A stretch of 64,000 bases of DNA from Physella acuta (taxonomy: Eukaryota > Mollusca > Gastropoda > Physidae): assembly GCF_028476545.1 (NCBI RefSeq), contig NW_026731945.1, positions 458,501-522,500 of the forward strand. Reading direction: 5' to 3'. This document shows, piece after piece, positions 55,174 to 64,000 of this stretch. The notes beneath the pieces were generated by a model, which saw nothing but the letters and a program-made list of their open reading frames with translations, made no database searches and was not told the DNA's origin. The number at the start of each line of letters is the position of its first letter. The stretch's first letter is position 1. The translations under genes and the position numbers were made by a program.

Positions 55174-58100
55174 TTAGAATTGTTGGTATATGTGTGAGTC
55201 TTAATTTTTTTATAAGAAATCGAAAACTGGAACATGTCATTAAATTACCGAACTGCTACAGATTTGATTAAAGCAATTTCTTCCATGGTTACATTGGATG
55301 GCTGAATCTTAGATAAAGACAGTGTGGCCTTGAAGTTGTCGCAACTCAACCTATAGATCATAGGTTGAGAAAATATATATATATTTATATACATATATGT
55401 ATATTTGAATTTTCATTCGTTTCTTCTCTAACTCCTACCCCCGTATTCGCCTACTGGACATGGAAAACTAGAAGTATGACGTATAGGAAATAATTTCATC
55501 CAACAATATTAAATGGAAAATAGCTAATTTACTATATTAAATATAAAGGAAATACAAGTTTATGTTTACAATCATTGCTTTGAAGCTTCAATTAATGCTT
55601 CTAACTTAATATAACAACCCCTGCACTGAATGGATTATAAAAAATGTCAAAAACTCCGTACAAGATTTGGATAATTTAAACAAAATGACCGACCTTTTAT
55701 CCAGAGGACGACCACAGTAAAAAGGATGTCTGTTGGTGGATGTGAGGTTACAGAGACACGGTCTACCTGGTACGTCTGGCTGGCCCCAGCATACAGTCAC
55801 CTGTTACGTCATACAGGTGTCATACAGGTGTTAATGTGTTTATCAGAACCATATTTATAGAAAATAATTAAAGAATTACAATTACAATGGGTTTTTTTTC
55901 AAACTTTGTAATTAAGAGAATGACAATTTCAATCAGTTACAAATGGTAAATTGAATCAACATTCAATTATCTATACATATTACTTTTTGTCAATATGTGG
56001 TAATTTCCTTACAGATAACTTATCCTTTAAAATAACCTAGGATTTTTTAGAATTACTTTACGTTAGGAAACCTACCTCTTCTGTTCCATTGTTAACAAAT
56101 TTTCCTGCGATGTACCTTGAGTTACCTACTCTTCTCTGCAGCATTGTGACCCTCAGGTACTCCCGAGGGTAGGCAACAGCAACATACACCTGTCAACAGA
56201 CGCGAGATGTGTTAGATTTAACAATTTTTGAAGAGAAAGTAACACAACATAAACATTCCAGTTCACAAGTCATTCTACAACTAACGGTATAGATCTAACC
56301 TCGGGATTATTTAAAGAGAAATTCACTACAGTAGTCCAGCTCTAAAATCTAAATCTTTCTTTAACCCTTGTTGGGTCGTTGGGGCATCACAGAGCGGTGT
56401 GTCTAGGGCTAGGTGTCGTGTGACGGCGCGTTGACACCTGTCTATGCCTGATCACAGCCTAATGTCCCAAACTAGATGGCTCTTTAAATCACGAACACTT
56501 GGTTGTTTAAGTTTATCTAGGAGAGTGGTTCTTAACCTGGTTTCCATCGAACCCCACGGATTCGGTGAGACTGTCTCAGGGGTTTGGCCGTGGTCACGAT
56601 ACACACCCCACTCATATAATTCGTTATCGGATTTTGTCAGTGTAGGCGATAGAAGGGCTCAGTGAATGGCATTTAAATCTGTTGAGATTTTGGTATTTCC
56701 AAAAAAGTTAAGAACCACAAATCTAGGAACACTTGCACCCTGGCCGGTGACCTTTACTGCAAGATCATAGCCAATTGATGCAAGTACAGAAGCCATTAAT
56801 ATTATTGCAGGCTCTATAGAAAGATTAATCCCAACTAAACAAGGTCCCAAAAATCTCCGAGTAAAAGTATAAATAATGTTATAAATCGTCATCATCGTTT
56901 TCCCTTCGGTGCCCAAGGAACATGAGGTCGCCCTAGAGAATGCTCTCTCCACTTTAGTCTGTCTCTTGCAATTTTCTTGGCAGTCACCAATACGGTTAAA
57001 TAAGGGTGCATCATGGGATAATCAAGTAAAGAACATGTATTTTTCCTTCTTTTTAATGCATGTATATAAACGTTTTACAATAACCGTTTAAATACATAAA
57101 CATGTTTCTTTACTCGTCCTTGAGCTTCTACACAAAATGATAAGATGAGAAGTTGATGTAAATTAAAGAAAACTGTACCTTTACCACACCTGGCCACAAA
57201 CACCGAACAGAAATCTGGTAACTTCCGTTTCTCATGTCAGTCACCTGACCAGCCGCCCGATAGTTCTTTGTTTTTGTATCCACAATCCACACTCGGACCT
57301 CATCACCGCCTGTTTTTCTTGGATTTCCATATCCATCCACTAAATCCACGTGACCATTAATGACGTCATTAATATTACAATGACTCAAATTGTCCTTGTC
57401 AACTTGCAGAAAAACTTTCGACAACGTCAAATCCGGTAATTCCCGTTTATCTTGCAAGGGCGGATAACTCAAGTATTCTCTCTCAAAATCATAAATGTAC
57501 TGTTTGTCTTCAAGTAAAGGCACAAAGGTAATGTTGGACTTTTCTATCATATTTTTCCAGTCATCAAAAGTAACAGCCTTACAAAAACTGTCTGTCTTGT
57601 TACACAGGTTGGGGCATGTATCCAGGGTCCGTGGATGGAACTTGTCCAATATTTCAAATAACGTTGTTCTCACCCAGCCTTGACTAGCGCCATTCAAACT
57701 TGTACTTCCGGGTTCATTTAAGTTAAATACGCTTATATTGATGTCGATGTTCTGCAATAGTTTTTCAGGGGAAAATACTAGAACCCGTTGGCTGATGATT
57801 TGAAAGATACAAAATAGAATTTGCAGTTACAAAAGTGAACAAGACTTGTAATACACAATGTTGAGATGCGTTTTCTTGCATTGTAACAGAGTGAATTGGG
57901 AAGCTGAAAATAGTTTTTTTCCCTATACCCATTCTCTCTCTCTCCTCCCCATCCCCTCCCCACGCTTCGTTTTTCCCAGGACGAAATGAAAATTATTTTC
58001 TTTAGATAAAATGTATACTTTAACCAGCGCCCGCTACCCTCCCCACCCCCTAAAAGTTGTAAATACCCTCCCCTCTCGGAAAAAAATGTCTTTAAAATAC

Positions 58101-59775
58101 CTCATTAAAATAAACAGCTGGACAATTCCATAACCTCAACTCAGCCTCTTGCCACTAGACTTACCAGACATAAACTTACTGGCTAATATATTATTTCCTT
58201 AGATATGAGCCAAATGTATTAGGCTAATACATTTCTTCCTTAGACATGATCCTTATATATCAGTCTAATACATTAATTCCTGAGACATAAACCTAATGTA
58301 TCAGGCTAATACATTACATCCTTAGACATGAACCTAATGTATCAGGCTAATACATTACTTCCCTATACATGATCCTTATATATCAGTCTAATACATTATT
58401 TCCTGAGACATGAACCTAATATATCAGGCTAATACATTATTTCCTTAGGCATGAACCTAATGCATTAGGCTAATACATTATTTCCTTAGACATGAACCTA
58501 ATGTATCAGGCTAATACATTATTTTCTAGACATGAACCTAATGTATCAGGCTAATACATTACTTCCTTAGACATGAACCTAATGTATCAGGCCAATACAG
58601 TACTTCCCTATACATGATCCTTATATATCAGTCTAATACATTATTTCCTAGACATGAACCTAATATATCAGGCTAATACATTATTTCCTTAGACATGAAC
58701 CTAATGTATCAGGCTAATACATTATTTCCTTAGACATGAACCTAATGTATCAGGCTAATACATTATTTCTCAGTCATTATATAACGTAGATGATCTATAG
58801 CTTTGGTTACGTAGGTTTGCATTTTGTTTTATATCAGCTAAGCGATTAGGAAATGTAGAATATCGTCATCATCGTTTCATGTTCGTACCCAAGAGAAATG
58901 GTGCACTTGAGGTAGAGTTAATCTGAAGCTGATTATCTCGGCATATGTAGAGATAGTTCGATCAGCACTATGCCTAGCCGCTTTGTTTTTCCTAACGTAA
59001 GGTACCCATCAGAGCTAGATGGACTCAGGGACCGCTGATTTCAACCCGGATTCGAAGTCGAGACTTTCGGGTTAGCAGTCCAGCTCTCTACCTGAGGGTC
59101 ACGCCGTCCCATATTAGGAATTTACCTACATGTTTCATACAACATACCAAAAATGAAAGAATGTGATTGTGTCGATATCGACAATTTAGCTGTCTTTCAT
59201 CTCTTCACCCCCACCCCCATCTCCAACTCACACTCCCCACCCCACCCCAACAACCTCAATATAATGATTAACAATATTGTTGTTGTGACGTTTTAATCTA
59301 TTTATTTTATTCTCCGACTTCTCTTAACATCAGGTTAGATTGCCTACACATCTAACGATTTTTCCCTTTTAATCGATGTGTACATATGTTTCAACAAATT
59401 ATTCGAATTTTTTATTGAACTGTTTGTCGTCGCCCTTTGATGTGTGGTTTGTAGGCAATAACGCGACGTGGGCGAGCCATCTGCAGACCTCACAAGGTAG
59501 GAAACATTTTAAGATTCGTGTGCACAATGTAAACCTATTGACGCTATTTTTTTTGTTTTGTTTTTATTTGATAGATTTTAATTTCTAAAACAAATAAAAA
59601 ACATCCATTAAAAATAGTTTGTTTGGTCAATAAAATTTAGTTAACTTATAACTCAACATAAGATATTGTGTCTAAATTAGGTTAAACATGTTTAGATTTC
59701 CCTTAAAAATAAAAGGCATACGGTTAAACTAAAGCGCGTATATTTTACATATATAATGTTGCTATAAACCAATTG

Positions 59776-59874
<99 letters not shown>

Positions 59875-61063
59875 CCACTGTCAAAACGGCGTGGGACAAA
59901 TCCGCCCCGTCAAAACGGCCCCGTTAATATGACCCCGTCAAATCGACCCCCGACAAAACGACCCTGTAAAAATAGCCTCGTTTGAAGGGCCCCGACTTAT
60001 TGGCTCCAGTCAAATGGGCTCCTGTCATATTGTCTCGCGACACTTAGCCTCCCGACGAAAGGACTCCCGATATATTAGCTCCCGACGAATTTCTTCGGGT
60101 CATATTGGCTCCCGACAAGACGGCTCCCGACATATTTGCTCCCGACATAAGGGCTCACGACGAATGGGCTCCTGACAAATGGGCTCCCGACATATTGGCT
60201 CCCGACCAGTGGGCTCCCGACATATTGGCTCCCGACAAATTAATCGATTGACCACTATTGGCCTAAAAGTAACCATTTTTTTGTCCTACATCCACTACCA
60301 TTATAACCTCTTTTTAAATGCCTGAATGAAATTGGTTTTCGTTAACCAACATTAATTCACAAACAGATCGAGCCCTTAACATCTAAAGTCCACCAATTCT
60401 AAAATTTTAATAATGTTTAATTTACAACAGTAAAGATCTGTTGCTTAAAAGCGAGCATAGAAGTGTAAATGTATGATATACATGGTGATTACAGGGTAAC
60501 GGCATTTTGTTTTGATAACCTACAAGCATACTGCAGGTAGGGATGTACATCGTGGACCCCTCTCCCCACTCACTGAGTTAGAACAGCCTATAACCGACTC
60601 ATTTATGGAAGTCATAGAAAGATTACCCTTTAATTAAAACATGCTAATTCTTATAATAGGTAAACTTATAAAAATAAGGCCTGCCGAACAAGAGATGCAT
60701 ACGTTGTATTACTTGAGAGTGTTTGATAAGCAAACTCTAAAGAATATTGTTGAATGGGTCGCACTGGCAGGTGTCATATTCAATGAGACCGTTTTTGTCG
60801 GGAGACTTAGTCTCTACGGAAACCGTACTGTCAGTGGTCATTTTATCGGGAGCCAAATCTCAAACTGGATATTTGACTCAGACGCCACCACCTTCCCCTC
60901 CCTTTCCCCTAATACACTCACTCATAAAAATACAAGGATTTATGTTAATTGCTCACCTCTGCAATACAGCCACGGTTACAAACAGAAAGGCGCACAGTGA
61001 TACAAAAATGAACACTCGCTTTGGCTTCTCTGTTTGTTCAGCTTTCGTATCTTGTTTGGTCAT
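53073..61063 (-). CDS. NXPE-family protein, gene B (seven exons)
   Basis: Model on the - strand: 61063-60957, 57791-57179, 56189-56076, 55800-55694, 55350-55249, 54756-54701, 53869-53073. The sum is 1896 nt, exactly 632 codons with the stop, giving 631 residues; all junctions are GT-AG and phase-consistent. Order: a 16-residue cytoplasmic tail ([16 protein letters not shown]); a signal-anchor helix ([18 protein letters not shown]); a luminal Cys-rich part; an Ig/neurexophilin-like domain ([27 protein letters not shown]); the CGRPLDKR segment; and a PC-esterase-type domain with [12 protein letters not shown] (Ser near 429) and FHPTDSV. Tandem paralog of gene A, same strand. Intron 1 is long and holds a fold-back element and a 41-bp minisatellite. 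Predicted type II Golgi/ER glycoprotein; the catalytic role is inference. Confidence 0.9.
54701..54756 (-). CDS. NXPE gene B, exon 6
   Basis: 56 nt, CTAAACAG| to AAAG|GTAAAG, coding [18 protein letters not shown]. It matches gene A in length and phase. Confidence 0.87.
55103..55170. repeat. (TA)n microsatellite in NXPE gene B intron
   Basis: A TA array between exons 5 and 6. Confidence 0.95.
55249..55350 (-). CDS. NXPE gene B, exon 5
   Basis: 102 nt, ATCTATAG| to GTTCG|GTAATT, coding [19 protein letters not shown] and on to LIKSVAV. Same size as exon 5 of gene A. Confidence 0.88.
55694..55800 (-). CDS. NXPE gene B, exon 4
   Basis: 107 nt, GTAACAG| to AAAAG|GTCGG. It encodes the same residues as exon 4 of gene A and looks identical in DNA as well, which contrasts with the divergence of exons 5 and 6. 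Confidence 0.9.
56076..56189 (-). CDS. NXPE gene B, exon 3
   Basis: 114 nt, phase 0, GTTGACAG| to GAAGAG|GTAGG, coding [20 protein letters not shown] to FVNNGTEE. Confidence 0.9.
56523..56720. mobile_element. hAT-type MITE in NXPE gene B intron
   Basis: A 198-bp element with inverted ends AGTGGTTCTTAAC and GTTAAGAACCAC, flanked by an exact 8-bp duplication ATCTAGGA (56515-56522, 56721-56728). The ends match the widespread CAGTGGTTCTTAACC hAT terminus. Confidence 0.88.
57179..57791 (-). CDS. NXPE gene B, exon 2 (luminal and Ig-like domain)
   Basis: 613 nt, CAAATCATCAG| to GTAAAG|GTACAG. It opens [20 protein letters not shown] and ends WPGVVK. Length and phases are identical to gene A. Confidence 0.92.
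58175..58770. repeat. 41-bp minisatellite, about 14-15 units
   Basis: Unit about AATACATTATTTCCTTAGAC + ATGAACCTAATGTATCAGGCT, in NXPE gene B intron 1. Each unit junction holds an inverted pair (AATGTAT...ATACATT). A variant unit (GATCCTTATATATCAGT) recurs at 58247, 58370 and 58613, spacings close to 3 and 6 units, suggesting a 123-bp higher-order repeat. Confidence 0.92.
59030..59112 (-). mobile_element. tRNA-like SINE fragment
   Basis: On the - strand: GGCGTGACCCTCAGGTAGAG (A-box-like), GGACTGCTAACCCGAAAG, CTTCGAATCC (B-box). It is tRNA-like, but mismatched arms argue against a functional tRNA. A similar scrap lies at 39826-39865. Confidence 0.45.
59777..59870. repeat. (TA)n microsatellite
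   Basis: A TA array directly abutting the fold-back element at 59871. Confidence 0.95.
59871..60866 (-). mobile_element. Fold-back transposon with tandem-unit TIR, second copy
   Basis: Reverse-oriented copy of 35331-36566. 59871-60240 is an array of CCCGACAAATGGGCTCC-like units. The interior matches (TTTACAACAG-AAAGATCTGTTG, GTACATCGTGGACCCC, AGGCCTGCCGAACAAGAGATG, CACTGGCAGGTGTCATATTCA). The right array is cut to ~80 bp, ending ~90 bp before exon 1 of NXPE gene B (60957). The frames at 60641-61100 are repeat plus exon read on the wrong strand. Confidence 0.8.
60957..61063 (-). CDS. NXPE gene B, exon 1 (signal anchor)
   Basis: 107 nt from ATG (61063) to TTGCAGAG|GTGAGC: 35 codons plus two bases. 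A basic, charged tail precedes an 18-residue hydrophobic helix, typical of a type II membrane anchor. The model closes in frame with exon 2. Confidence 0.88.
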
Positions 61064-61089
61064 GGAGAAAATATATGCATGTTTGTTTG

Positions 61090-61700
61090 ACAGTATATAA
61101 ATCAATAATAAACGGATGATTTAACTTCAGGAAAACAAACTTAATAGACTTTCACATATTTTTAGTAACAGCTTTTATCTTATTAACTTTAGTATAAGGT
61201 GTAAAGGGGAAACTGAAAAAAAAATTTAAAAATCTTAATTGGGACTTTTACAAATCTTGACTGTTTAATCGTCCCAAACTTGACAAAAACCAGTTGCAGT
61301 CTTTCTTGTATGTTTGCGCGTATGTGTGTGTTTATGTGTATGTGTTTCTGTCTTCTAGCTTGGTTGTTAGTGTGTGTGTTTATTTGTCAACATATTGACA
61401 TGATACCTTGAGTACAGCTTCAATTAGGTGAATGAAATTTGTAAAATATAATATAAAATACTGAAAGCAGTTTTCTTTCAACTTTTAAGCGTTTTCCGGT
61501 AGACGGAATTTATGTACGATGTTATTTTCGGTTACACATTTTTTTTCATAATTTGATTATTTTATATACTGTTCTCATAAAGCTTAACAACCTTTCACCT
61601 CTACGGTTTTCCTCAAAATCAAGTGACTTTTTCACAAACGAACTATAAATTCTGATGTCTGAATCAACAACAAATTCCATTTTTAAATAATAATATATAC
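61090..61700. other. Upstream region of NXPE gene B
   Basis: The 5' UTR and promoter are expected here, but no box is clear. 61380-61520 is a diverged piece of the ~690-bp repeat (CTTGAGTACAGCTTCAATTAGG, AACTTTTAAGCGTTTTCCGG). Confidence 0.4.
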
Positions 61701-61705
61701 AAAAA

Positions 61706-62316
61706 CATTCTGAAAAACGTTTTAGTAACACGCTTTTATGTAATATGTACTAAAAAGTAGAAAATAAATTATTGTCTTTAAATACTATAATAACACGTTA
61801 CTATTTAAATAACTATAAGGAAAAGCGAGGGTCACTTTATTATTTATTGGATACCTTTGCTAATATTTAGGAAGAGACCCACGCTTTTATTTTTAGTTAT
61901 TTAAATAGTTGTTTATATCATAATTAAAGAAAATAATTTATTTTCTACTTTTTAGTACATCAAAGCTTGTTATTGAAATATTTTTTTATGAATTTTTTTT
62001 CCGTACTTTAAATTTTTTAATGCAATAGAGTTTCCTGACTAAAACACATTGCGCACTTAATGAACATGACAAAGCAGGTATAATAGTTGGATAAGAGAGA
62101 CTACTAATTTGGACACATTTTTATTAAATTAAAAAAAAATTAATTAGGCATCCAATTAAATCAAAGTTAATGTCAGATTGCATTGTCTTTAAGTCTTGAC
62201 CAACGTGCCAATTTCGTAAGGAATCTGTCATTTAGAAGTGCCCGAAATTCCGCACAAGCGTTTCAATCTCAGACGACAAACTGACGACAGCGAAAACAAG
62301 TTAAATAAAAACTTGT
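61706..62316 (-). mobile_element. Fold-back element, reverse copy
   Basis: Relative of 33449-34109 in the opposite orientation. Arms at about 61720-61830 and 61875-61975 are inverted (TTTTATGTAAT-TGTACTAAAAAGTAGAAAATAA type), then AAACACATTGCGCAC, TTAGGCATCCAATTAAAT and GACGACAAACTGACGACAG. Arms are more diverged than in the 33449 copy. Confidence 0.7.
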
Positions 62317-63130
62317 AAAGGCGTTTTGAGTCGTTCTCTCCCGCATTTTTTTAAACAATTAATAAAAAAAAAATCATAACATAATCATTACATACCAGAG
62401 CCTAACTCGAGACCATTACACAAGTAACTGCAATACATAATCGGAAATATATCAGTATCACAAACTTTGTTCTACTAATTGCTTATTAATTAATATAATT
62501 TTTTTAAATCATAACTTATAGTAATAAAAATTATGTTTAAAAAGTACGACGGTGTAAAGCAAGAAAATATGGTATGATATAATAAATAGATTAAGTATAT
62601 TTTTATTGAGTATTCACAAACAACGTTTACATTTTCACTCATTTAAATTGTACGTTTGTTCCAAACAAATTGTACACACTAAAAAAAAGACATTTTATTA
62701 AAGTCCACAAAATATTTACCTTAGCATCTTTTGAATCATGTTTAGTCCACACTTCAAGTCCACCACGAAAATATTCGAAATATTTTTTTCTACTGATAAT
62801 ACACTCACTGAGTCGTGGCCATAGGATAATCCATGTAAACAATACACTATAACGTCTTTCATTGATTACCTACACGCAGGTATTGGAATCCACTAAGTTG
62901 CGTCCCTTGTCGGCCCACACAACACACTTTAACTTGTCCGCTCATTAATCACAAGGAGACGTGGTGTGCTTTCATTCTAACGTATATTTTAACTCCCTTT
63001 TGTTTTGTGCTTTTTTTTACTTTCTCATAAGCTGAAATAAGGGGGAAGTATTGTGCTAAGAACTCGAAGCTGACATTTTAACGATTCTCGATGTGATTCA
63101 CCTTCGTTGGTCGAAAAATAAACCAGTTTT
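62317..63130. other. Intergenic, no gene recognised
   Basis: AT-rich with no convincing frame. Short ORFs at 62639-62852 overlap on both strands and lack homology that I recognise. Confidence 0.4.
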
Positions 63131-63135
63131 TAAAT

Positions 63136-63419
63136 ATGTATGTAGATGTGTCTATGTGTGTGTATGTGCTTGTGCGTGTGTGTGTGAGTGTGTGGTTGTG
63201 TCTTTTTATATATGAGGGTGTGTGTGTGCGCGTATGTGTGTGCTTGCTTGTGCGTGTGCGTGTGTGTGTGTATGTGTGTGTATGTGTGTGTGCGTGCTTG
63301 TGCGTGTGTGTGGGTGTGTGGGTGCGTGTTTTATATATGAGAGAGTGTGTGCGTGTATCTGTGTGTGTGCGTGTGTACGTGGTTGTGCGTGTGTGTATGT
63401 ATGTGTATGTGTGTGTGGA
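63136..63419. repeat. Degenerate (TG)n/(TGCG)n microsatellite
   Basis: About 280 bp of TG with CG and TA variants, including a partly duplicated segment (TTTTATATATGAG at about 63205 and 63330). The open frames on both strands are low-complexity artefacts. Confidence 0.9.
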
Positions 63420-64000
63420 CCTTTTCTTTTAGGTGGAGAAAATTCTGATTTTTTCAACATTTGAACAATTTCTGGTTTCCGGGAGTGGTGTTTATCCTAT
63501 TCCCGTTATCTCTAACCGCATAGTCTGAGTTATTTTTGCAAACATTATGTTTTCCTTTTTGTACCCATGACACACTGGGTCGCCACAAACATCTCTTTCC
63601 ATATTTGCCGCTCTGGATATTCTCTTTCTATATATACATCCAGCACTCCTATATGGGTTTGTAAAAGGGAGATTATCATGAAAATATTGTTATCAAGGTA
63701 CATAATCATGAATACTTTGGTATCAAGACACAAAATAGTGACGATATGACTGGTTTATGGGCCCTGTGAGTCGACAAATTTTAAAGCTTATTTCTTTATA
63801 CGTCAGTCATTTAGTGAGATCAATAACGGCTGATATCCTCAACCTCGTCAACAGTAAAGACATTCTCGTTGTGTTTTATCACCGTCGTCATCATTTGATA
63901 CGGTGTCGTCATAACCATATTTAAAAGTAGTATGGTATAGTAAAGGCACCTATGTGACAATTAGCTACGCTTTGCTGCTTAATAAAATATGTACAATATC
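63420..64000. other. Terminal intergenic stretch
   Basis: No gene, RNA or repeat recognised. Confidence 0.4.

Noticed and set aside
59030-59112. tRNA gene on the - strand
   Set aside because: A- and B-box-like sequences exist but I could not fold a convincing cloverleaf; a similar scrap elsewhere indicates a SINE remnant.
60641-61100. + strand proteins of 117-119 residues
   Set aside because: They read fold-back element sequence and then the antisense of NXPE gene B exon 1; no family resemblance.
63136-63464. Cys/Val-rich and His/Thr-rich ORFs on both strands
   Set aside because: Pure consequence of a degenerate (TG)n tract.

Overview
This is AT-rich animal genomic DNA. The best fit is a gastropod mollusc, probably a freshwater pulmonate or planorbid-type snail. 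The reasons are GT-AG introns, very long (TA)n arrays, tRNA-derived SINEs, many non-autonomous DNA transposons, CTAGATCTAG-rich repeats, and two expanded families (BTB-kelch and NXPE). The species call is inference; the gene-family calls come from reading the sequence. I saw no rRNA gene, intact tRNA gene, CRISPR array or operon structure.

Layout. (1) 1-25240 and 40557-42341 hold a dispersed tandem family of BTB-BACK-kelch (KLHL-like) genes on the + strand. Copies at 229-1986, 22112-23884 and 40557-42341 are intact; the copy at 6030-7794 is a pseudogene, and a ~100-bp BTB scrap sits just upstream of it at 5845-5946. Each coding region is one exon, with the same 3' splice acceptor leaving a 13-nt leader before the ATG, so the family is probably transcribed with an upstream non-coding exon. 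Copies 1-3 share over 1 kb of 3' flank.

(2) Between and around these genes lies a dense nest of repeats: a 1.6-kb tandem array (8814-13703); a MULE-like element with a FLYWCH zinc-finger reading frame (20550-21863); fold-back elements built from 15-16 bp units (35331-36566, 59871-60866); hAT-like MITEs with 8-bp target duplications; dimeric SINEs; large inverted repeats; and LTR-like fossils.

(3) 44101-61063 on the - strand carries two tandem NXPE-family genes (signal anchor, neurexophilin-like/Ig-like region, C-terminal GDS-type PC-esterase domain). I could build both as seven-exon models with matching internal exon lengths and phases (613, 114, 107, 102 and 56 nt) and reading frames that close exactly.

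Connections. Pieces of the NXPE gene (exon 5 with adjoining intron) occur as relics inside repeat blocks in the BTB-kelch region (about 15930-16230 and 27940-28245). A kelch-like scrap sits 3' of the second NXPE gene (about 52905-52990). The two families have therefore exchanged fragments, probably through repeat-driven duplication. Nested insertions give a relative chronology at several places. BTB-kelch proteins normally act as Cul3 ubiquitin-ligase adaptors in the cytoplasm, and NXPE proteins are secretory-pathway glycoproteins; nothing here shows that they work together.
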